Assembly: GCA_963693285.1 (NCBI GenBank)
Contig: OY848919.1
Span: forward strand, 8,365,461-8,429,460
Direction: 5' to 3'
DNA from: Xestospongia muta
Lineage: Eukaryota; Porifera; Demospongiae; Haplosclerida; Petrosiidae
DNA: 64,000 nucleotides
The notes under the pieces were generated by a model, which had not been told where the DNA came from, made no database searches, and saw only the letters and a program-made list of their open reading frames with translations. The translations under genes and the position numbers were made by a program. This document shows positions 1 to 12,073 of the stretch, piece after piece (position 1 is the stretch's first letter; each line of letters opens with the position of its first letter).

Positions 1-3000
1 TTTCTAAACTTTTTTAACTTTAAAAAAGCTCTAAACTCTTTATTTTAGAGTTTTAACCTATTTATACTACTTTATTACTATATTTAATACTGATAAACTT
101 ACTAAACTCTTTAGATCAGCTTATTTAACCAGTTTTCACAGTTAATTTCTAATCTTTTTTAACTTTCAAGAAGCTCTAAACTGTTCATTTTAGAGTTTTA
201 ACCTATTTAGACTACTTTATTAGTATATTTAAGACAGATAAACTTACTAAACTCTTTAGATCACCTTATTTAACCAGTTTTCATAATTAATTTCTAATCT
301 TTTTTAACTTTCAAAAAGCTCTAAACTCTTTATTTTAGAGTTTTAACCTATTTAGACTACTTTATTAGCATATTTAAGATAGATGAACTTACTAAACTCT
401 TTAGATCAGCTTATTTAACCAGTTTTCACAGTTAATTTCTAATCTTTTTTAACTTTAAAAAAGCTCTAAACTCTTTATTTTAGAGTTTTAACCTATTTAG
501 ACTACTTTATTAGTATATATAAGACAGATAAATTTACTAAACTCTTTAGATCAGCTTATTTAACCAGTTTTTACAGTTAATTTATAATCTTTTTTAACTT
601 TCAAAAAGCTCTAAACTCTTTATTTTAGAGTTTTAACCTATTTAGACTACTTTATTAGTATATTTAAGACAGATAAACTTACTAAACTCTTTAGATCAGG
701 TTATTTAACCAGTTATCACAGTTGATTTCTAATCTTTTTTTAACTTTCAAAAAGCTCTGAACTGTTTATTTTAGAGTTTTAACCTATTTAGACTACTTTA
801 TTAGTATATTTAAGACAGATAAACTTAGTAAACTGTTTAGTTCAGCTTATTTAACCAGTTTTCACAGTTAATTTCTAATGTTTTTTTACTTTCAAAAAGC
901 TCTAAACTCTTTATTTTAGAATTTAAACCTATTTAGACAGTTTTATTAGTATATTTAAGACAGATAAACTTACTAAATTCTTCAGATCAGCTTATTTAAC
1001 CAGTTTTCACAGTTAATTTCTAATCTTTTTTAACTTTCAAAAAGCTCTAAACCCTTTATTTTAGAGTTTTAACCTATTTAGACTACTTTATTAGTATATT
1101 TAAGACTGATAAACTAACTAAACTCTATGGATCAGCTTATTTAACCAGTTTACACAGTTAATTTTTAATTTTTTTAACTTTCAAAAAGCTCTAAACTCTT
1201 TATTTTAGAATTTAAACCTATTTAGACTACTTTATTAGTATATTTAAGACAGATAAACTTACTAAACTCTTTAGATCAGCTTATTTAACCAGTTTTCACA
1301 GTTAATTTCTAATCTTTTTTAACTTTCAAAAAGCTCTCAACTTTATATTTTAGAGTTTTAACCTAATTAGACTACTTTATTAGTATATTTAAGACTGATA
1401 AACTAACTAAACTCTATAGATCAGCTTTTTAACCAGTTTTAACAGTTAATTTTTAATCTTTTTTAACTTTTAAAAGCTCTAAACTCTTTATTTTAGAATT
1501 TAAACCTATTTAGACTACTTTATTACTATATTTAAGAGAGATAAACTTACTAAACTCTTTAGATCAGCTTATTTAACCAGTTTTCACAGTTAATTTCTAA
1601 TCTTTTTTAACTTTAAAAGAGCTCTAAACTCTTTATTGTGGAGTTTAAACCTATTTAGACTACTTTAATAGTATATTTAAGACAGATAAACTAACTAAAC
1701 TCTTTAGATCAGCTTATTTAACCAGTTTTCACAGTTAATTTCTAAACTTTTTTAACTTTAAAAAAGCTCTAAACTCTTTATTTTAGAGTTTTAACCTATT
1801 TATACTACTTTATTACTATATTTAATACTGATAAACTTACTAAACTCTTTAGATCAGCTTATTTAACCAGTTTTCACAGTTAATTTCTAATCTTTTTTAA
1901 CTTTCAAGAAGCTCTAAACTCTTCATTTTAGAGTTTTAACCTATTTAGACTACCTTATTACTATATTTAAGACAGATAAACTTACTAAACTCTTTAGATC
2001 ACCTTATTTAACCAGTTTTCATAATTAATTTCTAATCTTTTTTAACTTTCAAAAAGCTCTAAACTCTTTATTTTAGAGTTTTAACCTACTTAGACTACTT
2101 TATTAGCATATTTAAGATAGATGAACTTACTAAACTCTTTAGATCAGCTTATTTAACCAGTTTTCACAGTTAATTTCTAATCTTTTTTAACTTTCAAAAA
2201 GCTCTAATCTCTCTATTTTAGAGTTTTAACCTATTTAGACTACTTTATTAGTATATATAAGACAGATAAACTTACTAAACTCTTTAGATCAGCTTATTTA
2301 ACCAGTTTTTACAGTTAATTTATAATCTTTTTTAACTTTCAAAAAGCTCTAAACTCTTTATTTTAGAGTTTTAACCTATTTAGACTACTTTATTAGTATA
2401 TTTAAGACAGATAAACTTACTAAACTCTTTATATCAGTTTATTTAACCAGTTTTCACAGTTAATTTCTAATCTTTTTTAACTTTCAAAAAGCTCTGAACT
2501 GTTTATTTTAGAGTTTAATCCTATTTAGACTACTTTATTACTATATTTAATACAGATAAACTTACTAAACTCTTTAGATCAGCTTATTTAACCAGTTTTC
2601 ACAGTTAATTTCTAATCCTTTTTAACTTTCAAAAAGCTCTAAACACTTTATTTTAGAGTTTTAACCTATTTAGACTACTTTATTAGTATATTTAGGACTG
2701 ACAAACTTACTAAACTCTTTAGATCAGCTTATTTAACCAGTTTTCACAGTTAATTTCTAATCTTTTTTAACTTTCAAAAAGCTCTGAACTGTTTATTTTA
2801 GAGTTTAATCCTATTTAGACTACTTTATTACTATATTTAATACAGATAAACTTACTAAACTCTTTAGATCAGCTTATTTAACCAGATTTCACAGTTAATT
2901 TCTAATCTTTTTTAACTTTCAAAAAGCTCTAAACTCTTTATTTTAGAATTTAAACGTATTTAGACAGTTTTATTAGTATATTTAAAACATATAAACTTAC

Positions 3001-6000
3001 TAAATTCTTCAGATCAGCTTATTTAACCAGTTTTCACAGTTAATTTCAAATCTTTTTTAACTTTTAAAAAGCTCTAAACCCTTTATTTTAGAGTTTTAAC
3101 CTATTTAGACTACTTTATTAGTATACTTAAGACCGATAAATCAACTAAACTCTATGGATCAGCTTATTTAACCAGTTTACACAGTTAATTTTTAATCTTT
3201 TTTAACTTTCAAAAAGCTCTAAACTCTTTATTTTAGAATATAAAGCTATTTAGACTACTTTATTAGTATATTTAAGAGAGATAAACTTACTAAACTCTTT
3301 AGATCAGCTTATTTAACCAGTTTTCACAGTTAATTTCTAATCTTTTTTAACTTTCAAAAAGCTCTAAACTTTATATTTTAGAGTTTTAACCTATTTACAC
3401 TACTTTATTAGTATATATAAGACAGGTAAACTTACTAAACTCTTTAGATCAGCTTATTTAACCAGTTTTCACAGTTAATATCTAATCTTTTTTAACTTTC
3501 AAAACGCTCTTAATGCTTATTTTAGAGTTTTAACCTCTTTAGACTACTTTATTAGTATATTTAAGAGAGATAAACTTACTAAACTCTTTAGATCACCTTA
3601 TTTTACCAGTTTTCATAGTTAATTTCTAATCTTTTTAAATTTCAAAAAGCTCTAAACTCTTTATTTTAGAGTTTTAACCTATTTAGACTACTTTATTAGT
3701 ATATTTAAGACAGATAAACTTACTAAACTCTTTCGATCACCTTATTTAACCACTTTTCATAGTTAATTTCTAATCTCTTATAACTTTCAAAAAGCTCTAA
3801 ACTCTTTATTTTAGAGTTTTAACCTATTTAGACTACTTTATTAGCATATTTAAGATAGATAAACTTACTAAACTCTTTAGATCAGCTGATTTAACCAGTT
3901 TTCACAGTTAATTTTTAATCTTTTTTAACTTTCAAAAAGCTCTAAACTCTTTATTTTAGAGTTTTAACCTATTTAGACTACTTTATTAGTATATATAAGA
4001 CAGATAAACTTACTAAATTCTTTAGATCAGCTTATTTAACCAGTTTTTACAGTTAATGTAATCTTTTTTAACTTTCAAAAAGTTCTAAAGTCTTTATTTT
4101 AGAGTTTTAACCTATTTAGACTACTTTATTAGTATATTTAAGACAGATAAACTTACTAAACTCTTTAGATCAGCTTATTTAACCAGTTTTCACAGTTAAT
4201 TTCTAATATTTTTTAACTTTCAAAAAGCTCTATACCCTTTATTTTAGAGTTTTAACCTATTTAGACTTCTTTATTAGTGTATTTAAGACTGATAAACTTA
4301 CTAAAGTCTATAGATCAGCTTATTTAACCAGTTTTCACAGTTAATTTCTAATCTTTTTTAATTTTCAAAAATCTCTAAACTCTTTATTTTAGAGTTTTAA
4401 CCTATTTAGACTACTTTATTAGTATATTTAAGATAGATAAACTTCCTAAACTCTTTAGATGAGCTTATTTAACCAGTTTTCACAGTTAATTTTTAATCTT
4501 TTTTAACTTTCAAAAAGCACTGAACTGTTTATTTTAGAGTTTTATCCTATTTGCACTACTTTATTACTATATTTAATACAGATAAACTTACTAAACTCTT
4601 TAGATCAGCTTATTTAACCAGTTTTCACAGTTAATTTCTAATCTTTTTTAACTTTCAAAAAGCTCTAAACTCTTTATTTTAGAATTTAAACCTATTTAGA
4701 CAGTTTTATTAGTATATTTAAGACAGATAAACTTACTAAACTCTTCAGATCAGCTTATTTAACCAGTTTTCACAGTTAATTTCTAATCTTTTTTAACTTT
4801 CAAAAAGCTCTAAACCCTTTATTTTAGAGTTTTAACCTATTTAGACTACTTTATTAGTATATTTAAGAGAGATAAACTAACTAAACTCTATGGATCAGCT
4901 TATTTAACCAGTTTACACAGTTAATTTCTAATCTTTTTTAACTTTCAAAAAGCTCTAAACTCTTTATTTTAGAATTTAAACCTATTTAGACTACTTTATT
5001 ACTATATTTAAGACAGATAAACTTACTAAACTCTATAGATCAGCTTATTTAACCAGTTTTCACAGTTAATTTCTAATCTTTTTTAACTTTCAAAAAGCTC
5101 TAAACTTTATATTTTAGAGTTTTAACCTATTTAGACTACTTTATTAGTATATATAAGACAGATAAACTTACTAAACTCTTTAGATCAGCTTATTTAACCA
5201 GTTTTCACAGTTAATTTCTAATCTTTTTTAACTTTCAAAAAGCTCTAAATGCTTATTTTAGAGTTTTAACCTCCTTAGACTACGTTATTATTATATTTAA
5301 GACAGATAATCTTACTAAACTCTTTAGATCACCTTATTTAACCAGTTTTCATAGTTAATTTCTAATCTTTTTAAATTTCAAAAAGGTCTAAACTCTTTAT
5401 TTTAGAGTTTTAACCTATTTACACTACTTTATTAGTATATTTAAGACAGATAAACTTACTAAACTCTTTAGATCACCTTATTTAACCAGTTTTCATAGTT
5501 AATTTCTAATCTTTTTTAACCTTAATAAAGCTCTAAGCGCTTTATTTTAGAGTTTTAACCTATTTAGACTACTTTATTGGCATATTTAAGATAGATAACC
5601 TTACTAAACTCTTTAGATCAGCTGATTTAACCAGATTTAACAGTTAATTTGTAATCTTTTTTAACTTTCAAAAAGCTCTAAACTCTTTATTTTAGAGTTT
5701 TAACCTATTTAGACTACTTTATTAGTATATATAAGACAGATAAACTTACTAAACACTAGATCAGCTTATTTAACCAGTTTTTACAGTTAATTTGTAATCT
5801 TTTTTAACTTTCAAAATCTCTAAACTCTTTATTTTAGAGTTTTAATCTATTTAGACTACTTTATTAGTATATTTAAGACAGATAAACTTACTAAACTCTT
5901 TAGATCAGCTTATTTAACCAGTTTTCACAGTTAATTTCTAATCTTTTTCAACTTTCAAAAAGCTCTAAACTCTTTATTTTAGAGTTTTAACCGATTTAGA

Positions 6001-7034
6001 CTACTTTATTAGTATATTTAAGATAGATAAACTTACTAAACTCTTTAGATCAGCTTATTTAACCAGTTTTCACAGTTAATTTCTAATCTTTTTTAACTTT
6101 CAAAAAGCTCTAAACCCTTAATTTTAGAGTTTTAACCTATTTAGACTACTTTATTAGTATATTTAAGGCTGATAAACTAACTAAACTCTATAGATCAGCT
6201 TATTTAACCAGTTTTCACAGTTAATTTTTAATCTTTTTTAACTTTCAAAAAGCTCTAAACTCTTTATTTTAGAATTTAAACCTATTTAGACTACTTCATT
6301 ACTATATTTAAGAAAGATAAACTTACTAAACTCTTTAGATCAGCTTATTTAACACAATTCACAGTTAATTTGTAATCTTTTCTAACTTTGAAAAAGCTCT
6401 AAACTCTTTATTTTAGAGTTTTAACCTATTTAGACTACTTTATTAGTATATTTAAGACTGATAAACTTACTAAACTCTTTAGATCAGCTTATTTAACCAG
6501 TTTTTACAGTTAATTTCTAATCTTTTTAACTTTCAAAAAGCTCTAAACTCTTTATTTTAGAGTTTTACCCTATTTAGACTACTTTATTAATATATATAAG
6601 AAGGATAAACTTACTAAAGTCTTTTAATCAGCTTATTTAACCAGTTTTCACAGTTAATTTCTAATCTTTTTTAACTTTCAAAAAGCTATAAACTCTTTAT
6701 TTTAGAGTTTTAACCTATTTAGACTACTTTATTAGTATATTTAAGACTGATAAACCTACTAAACTCTTAGATCAGTTCATTTAACCAGTTTTCATAGTTA
6801 ATTTGTAATCTTTTTTAACTTTCAAAAAACTCTAAACTCTTTATTTTAGAGTTTTAACCTATTTAGACTACTTTATTAGTATATTTAAGACTGATAAACC
6901 TACTAAACTCTTTAGATCAGTTCATTTAACCAGTTTTCACAGTTAATTTGTAATCTTTTTTAACTTTCAAAAAACTCTAAACTCTTTACTTTAGAGTTTT
7001 AACCTATTTAGCCTACTTTATTAGTTTATTTAAG
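1..7034 (+). repeat. Satellite array block 1, forward orientation, ~145-bp monomer
   Basis: Tandem copies of a monomer of about 145 bp fill this block; the recurring landmark gttaatttct is spaced 145 bp apart at 141, 286 (variant) and 431. Copies are very AT-rich and differ by scattered substitutions and small indels. Landmarks in order are tttctaatctttttt, agctctaaactctttatttt, agagttttaacctattt, agactactttattag, taaacttactaaactc and tttagatcagcttattt. About 48 copies fit by length. The block starts at or before the window edge and ends at a hairpin-like orientation switch. No credible coding frame was seen. Confidence 0.97.
1..7034 (+). repeat. Higher-order repeat of ~1738 bp (12 monomers) within block 1
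   Basis: A rare monomer variant, ttagcatatttaagatag, occurs at 365, 2103 and 3841, and as ttggcatattt at 5577, giving spacings of 1738, 1738 and 1736 bp. The first 100 bases of the window recur almost exactly from 1739. Another variant (gaatttaaacctatttagacag type) at about 921, 2948 and 4684 shows that copies differ by insertion or loss of two monomers: a 290-bp unit carrying gagtttaatcc is tandemly duplicated at about 2511 and 2801. Marker spacing is read directly; unit boundaries are approximate. Confidence 0.8.
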
Positions 7035-10000
7035 TTTATCAGTCTTAAATATACTAATAAAGTAGTCTAAATAGGTTAAAACTCTAAAATAAAGAGTTTA
7101 GAGCTTTTTGAAAGTTAAAAAAGATTAGAAATTAACTGTTAAAACTGGTTAAATAAGCTGATCTAAAGAGTTTAGTAAGTTTATCAGTCTTAAATATACT
7201 AATAAAGTAGTCTAAATAGGTTAAAACTCTAAAATAAAGAGTTTACAGCTTTTTGAAAGTTAAAAAAAATTAGAAATTAACTGTGAAAACTGGTTAAATA
7301 AGCTGATCTAAAGAGTTTAGTAAGTTTATCAGTCTTAAATATACTAATAAAGTAGTGTAAATAGGTTAAAACTCTAAAATAAAGAGTTTAGAGCTTTTTG
7401 AAAGTTAAAAAAGATTAGAAATTAACTGTGAAAACTGGTTAAATAAGCTGATCTAAAGAGTTTAGCAAGTTTATCTGTCTTATATATACTAATAAAGTAG
7501 TCTAAATAGGTTAAAACTCTAAAATAAAGAGTTTAGAGCTTTTTGAAAGTTAAAAAAGATTAGAAATTAACTGTGAAAACTGGTTAAATAAACTGATCTA
7601 AAGAGTTTAGTAAGTTTATCTGTCTTAAGTATACTAATAAAGTAGTGTAAATAGGTTAAAACTCTAAAATAAAGAGTTTAGAGCTTTTTGAAAGTTAAAA
7701 AAGATTAGAAATTAACTGTGAAAACTGGTTAAATAAACTGATCTAAAGAGTTTAGTAAGTTTATCAGTCTTAAATATACTAATAAAGTAGTCTAAATAGG
7801 TTAAAACTCTAAAATAAAGAGTTTAGAGCTTTTTGAAAGTTAAAAAAGATTAGAAATTAACTGTGAAAACTGGTTAAATAAGCTGATCTAAAGAGTTTAG
7901 TAAGTTTATCTGTCTTATATATACTAATAAAGTAGTCTAAATAGGTTAAAACTCTATAATGAACAGTTTAGAGCTTTTTGAAAGTTAAAAAATATTAGAA
8001 AATAACAGTTAAAAATGGTTAAATAAGCTGATCTAAAGAGTTTAGTAAGTTTATCTGTCTTATATATACTAATAAAGTAGTCTAAATAGGTTAAAACTCT
8101 AAAATGAACAGTTTAGAGCTTCTTGAAAGATAAAAAATATTAGAAAATAACAGTGAAAACTGGTTAAATAAGCTGATCTAAAGAGTTTAGTAAGTTTATC
8201 TGTCTTAAATATACTAATAAAGTAGTCTAAATTGGTTAAAACTCTAAAATAAAGAGTTTAGAGCTTTTTAAAAGTTAAAAAAGATTAGAAATTAACTGTG
8301 AAAACTGGTTAAATAAGCTGATCTAAAGAGTTTAGTAAGTTTATTTATCTTAAATATAGTAATACAGTAGTCTAAATAGGTTAAAACTCTAAAATAAAGA
8401 GTTTAGAGCTTTTTCAAAGTTAAAAAAGATTAGAAATTAACTGTAAAAACTGGTTAAATAAGCTGATCTAAAGAGTTTAGTAAGTTTATCAGTCTTAAAT
8501 ATACTAATAAAGTAGTCTAAATAGGTTAAAACTCTAAAATAAAGAGTTTAGAGCTTTTTGAAAGTTAAAAACATAAGAAATTAACGGTGAAAACTGGTTA
8601 AATAAGCTGATCTAAAGAGTTTAGTAAGTTTATCAGTCTTAAATATACTAATAAAGCTGTCTAAATAGGTTTAAATTCTAAAATAAAGAGTTTAGAGCTT
8701 TTTGAAAGTTAAAAAAGATTAGAAATTAACTGTGAAAACTGGTTAAGTAAGCTGATGTAAAGAGTTTAGTAAGTTTATCAGTCTTAAATACACTAATAAA
8801 GTAGTCTAAATAGGTTAAAACTCTAAAATAAAGAGTTTAGAGCTTTTTGAAAGTTAAAAAAGATTAGAAATTAACTGTGAAAACTGGTTAAATAAGCTGA
8901 TCTAAAGAGTTTAGTAAGTTTATCAGTCTTAAATATACTAATAAAGTAGTCTAAATAGGTTAAAACTCTAAAATAAAGAGTTTAGAGCTTTTTGAAAGTT
9001 AAAAAAGATTAGAAATTAACTGTGAAAACTGGTTAAATAAGCTGATCTAAAGAGTTTAGTAAGTTTATCAGTCTTAAATATACTAATAAAGTAGTCTAAA
9101 TAGGTTAAAACTCTAAAATAAAGAGTTTAGAGCTTTTTGAAAGTTAAAAAAAGATTAGAAATTAACTGTGAAAACTGGTTAAATAAGCTGATCTAAAGAG
9201 TTTAGTAAGTTTATCAGTCTTATATATACTAATAAAGTAGTCTAAATAGGTCAAAACTCTAAAAATAAGCGTATAGAGCTTTTTGAAAGTTAAAAAAGAT
9301 TAAAAATTAACTGTTAAAACTGGTTAAATAAGCTCATCTAAAGAGTTTAGTAAGTTTATCTGTCTTATATATACTAATAAAGTAGTCTAAATAGATTAAA
9401 AATCTAAAATGAACAGTTTAGAGCTTTTTGAAAGTTAAAAAATATTAGAAAATAACAGTGAAAACTGGTTAAATAAGCTGATCTAAAGAGTTTAGTAAGT
9501 TTATCTGTCTTAAATATACTAATAAAGTAGTCTAAATAGGTTAAAACTCTAAAATAAAGAGTTTAGAGCTTTTTGAAAGTTAAAAAAGATTAGAAATTAA
9601 CTGTGAAAACGGGTAAAATAAGCTGATCTAAAGAGTTTAGTAAGTTTATCTATCTTAAATATAGTAATTAAGTAGTCTAAATAGGTTAAAACTCAAAAAT
9701 AAAGAGTTTAGAGCTTTTTGAAAGTTAAAAAAGATTAGAAGTTAACTGTGAAAACTGGTTAAATATGCTGATCTAAAGAGTTTAGTAAGTTTTTCAGTCT
9801 TAAATATACTAATAAAATAGTCTAAATAGGTTAAAACTCTAAAATAAAGAGTTTAGAGCTTTTTGAAAGCTAAAAAAGATTAGAAATGAACTGTGAAAAC
9901 TGGTTAAATAAACTGATCTAAAGAGTTTAGTAAGTTTATCAGTCTTAAATATACTAATAAAGTAGTGTAAATAGGTTAAAACTCTAAAATAAAGAGTTTA

Positions 10001-12073
10001 GAGCTTTTTGAAAGTTAAAAAAGATTAGAAATTAACTGTGAAAACTGGTTAAATAAGCTGATCTAAAGAGTTTAGTAAGTTTATCTGTCTTATATATACT
10101 AATAAAGTAGTCTAAATAGGTTAAAACTCTAAAATAAAGAGTTTAGAGCTTTTGAAAGTTAAAAAAGATTAGAAATTAACTGTGAAAACTGGTTAAATAA
10201 ACTGATCTAAAGAGTTTAGTAAGTTTATCAGTCTTAAATATATTAATAAAGTAGTGTAAATAGGTTAAAACTCTAAAATAAAGAGTTTAGAGCTTTTTGA
10301 AAGTTAAAAAAGATTAGAAGTTAACTGTGAAAACTGGTTAAATATGCTGATCTAAAGAGTTTAGTAAGTTTTTCAGTCTTAAATATACTAATAAAATAGT
10401 CTAAATAGGTTAAAACTCTAAAATAAAGAGTTTAGAGCTTTTTGAAAGCTAAAAAAGATTAGAAATGAACTGTGAAAACTGGTTAAATAAACTGATCTAA
10501 AGAGTTTAGTAAGTTTATCAGTCTTAAATATACTAATAAAGTAGTGTAAATAGGTTAAAACTCTAAAATAAAGAGTTTAGAGCTTTTTGAAAGTTAAAAA
10601 AGATTAGAAATTAACTGTGAAAACTGGTTAAATAAGCTGATCTAAAGAGTTTAGTAAGTTTATCTGTCTTATATATACTAATAAAGTAGTCTAAATAGGT
10701 TAAAACTCTAAAATAAAGAGTTTAGAGCTTTTGAAAGTTAAAAAAGATTAGAAATTAACTGTGAAAACTGGTTAAATAAACTGATCTAAAGAGTTTAGTA
10801 AGTTTATCAGTCTTAAATATATTAATAAAGTAGTGTAAATAGGTTAAAACTCTAAAATAAAGAGTTTAGAGCTTTTTGAAAGTTAAAAAAGATTAGAAAT
10901 TAACTGTTAAAACTGGTTAAATAAACTGATCTAAAGAGTTTAGTAAGTTTATCTGTCTTATATATACTAATAAAGTAGTCTAAATAGGTCAAAACTCTAA
11001 AATAAAGAGTTTAGAGCTTTTTGAAAGTTAAAAAAGATTAGAAATTAACAGTGAAAACTGGTTAAATAAACTGATCTAAAGAGTTTAGTAAGTTTATCAG
11101 TCTTAAATATATTAATAAAGTCGTGTAAATAGGTTAAAACTCTAAAATAAAGAGTTTAGAGCTTTTTGAAGTTAAAAAAGATTAGAAATTAACTGTTAAA
11201 ACTGCTTAAATAACCTGATCTAAAGAGTTTAGTAAGTTTATCTGTCTTATATATACTAATAAAGTAGTCTAAATAGGTTAAAACTCTAAAATAAAGAGTT
11301 TAGAGCTTTTTGAAAGTTAAAAAAGATTAGAAATTAACTGTGAAAACTGGTTAAATAAACTGATCTAAAGAGTTTCGTAATTGTATCAGTCTTAAATATA
11401 CTAATAAAGTAGACTAAATAGGTTAAAACTCTAAAATAAAGGGTTTAGAGCTTTTTGAAAGTTAAAAAAGATTATAAATTAACTGTGAAAACTGGTTAAA
11501 TAAGCTGATCTAAAGAGTTTAGTAAGTTTATCAGTCTTAAATATACTAATAAAGTAGTCTATATAGGTTAAAACTCTAAAATAAAGAGTTTAGAGCTTTT
11601 TGAAAGTTAAAAAAGATTAGAAATTAACTGTGAAAACTGGTTAAATAAGCTGATCTAAAGATTTTAGTAAGTTTATCTGTCTTATATATACTAATAACGT
11701 AGTCTAAATAGGTTAAAACTCTAAAATAAAGAGTTTAGAGCTTTTTGAAAGTTAAAAAAGATTAGAAATTAACTGTGAAAACTGGTTAAATAAGCTGATC
11801 TAAACAGTTTAGTAAGTTTATCTGTCTTAAATATACTATTAAAGTAGTCTAAATAGGTTAAAACTCTAAAATAAAGAGTTTAGAGCTTTTTGAAAGTTAA
11901 AAAAGATTAGAAATTAACTGTGAAAACTGGTTAAATAAGCTGATCTGAAGAGTTTAGTAAGTTTATCAGTCTTAAATATACTAATAAAGTAGTTTAAATA
12001 GGTTAAAACTCTAAAATAAAAAGTTTAGAGCTTTTTGAAAGTTAAAAAAGATTAGAAATTAATTGTGAAAACT
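7035..12073 (-). repeat. Satellite array block 2, inverted orientation
   Basis: The same ~145-bp monomer runs in reverse complement (landmarks gtaagtttatcagtcttaaa, aataaagtagtctaaatagg, gaaaactggttaaataagc). The left boundary is a near-symmetric junction at 7035-7043. The right boundary is an abrupt, asymmetric junction at 12073/12074 where gattagaaattaattgtg runs into forward atttagactacttg. About 35 copies fit by length. Confidence 0.96.
9737..10890 (-). repeat. Tandem duplication of a 579-bp, four-monomer unit
   Basis: Diagnostic variants recur 579 bp apart: tagaagttaactg at 9737 and 10316, and ttttgaaagctaaaaaa at 9861 and 10440. The variants between them (aaatatgctgatc, agtttttcagtc, a monomer with a shortened gagcttttgaaag) also recur in the same order. 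This is a recent local duplication of four monomers. Confidence 0.8.

Noticed and set aside
1..7034. CRISPR-like array
   Set aside because: Repeats are contiguous 145-bp monomers with no unique spacers, and the rest of the window is animal DNA.
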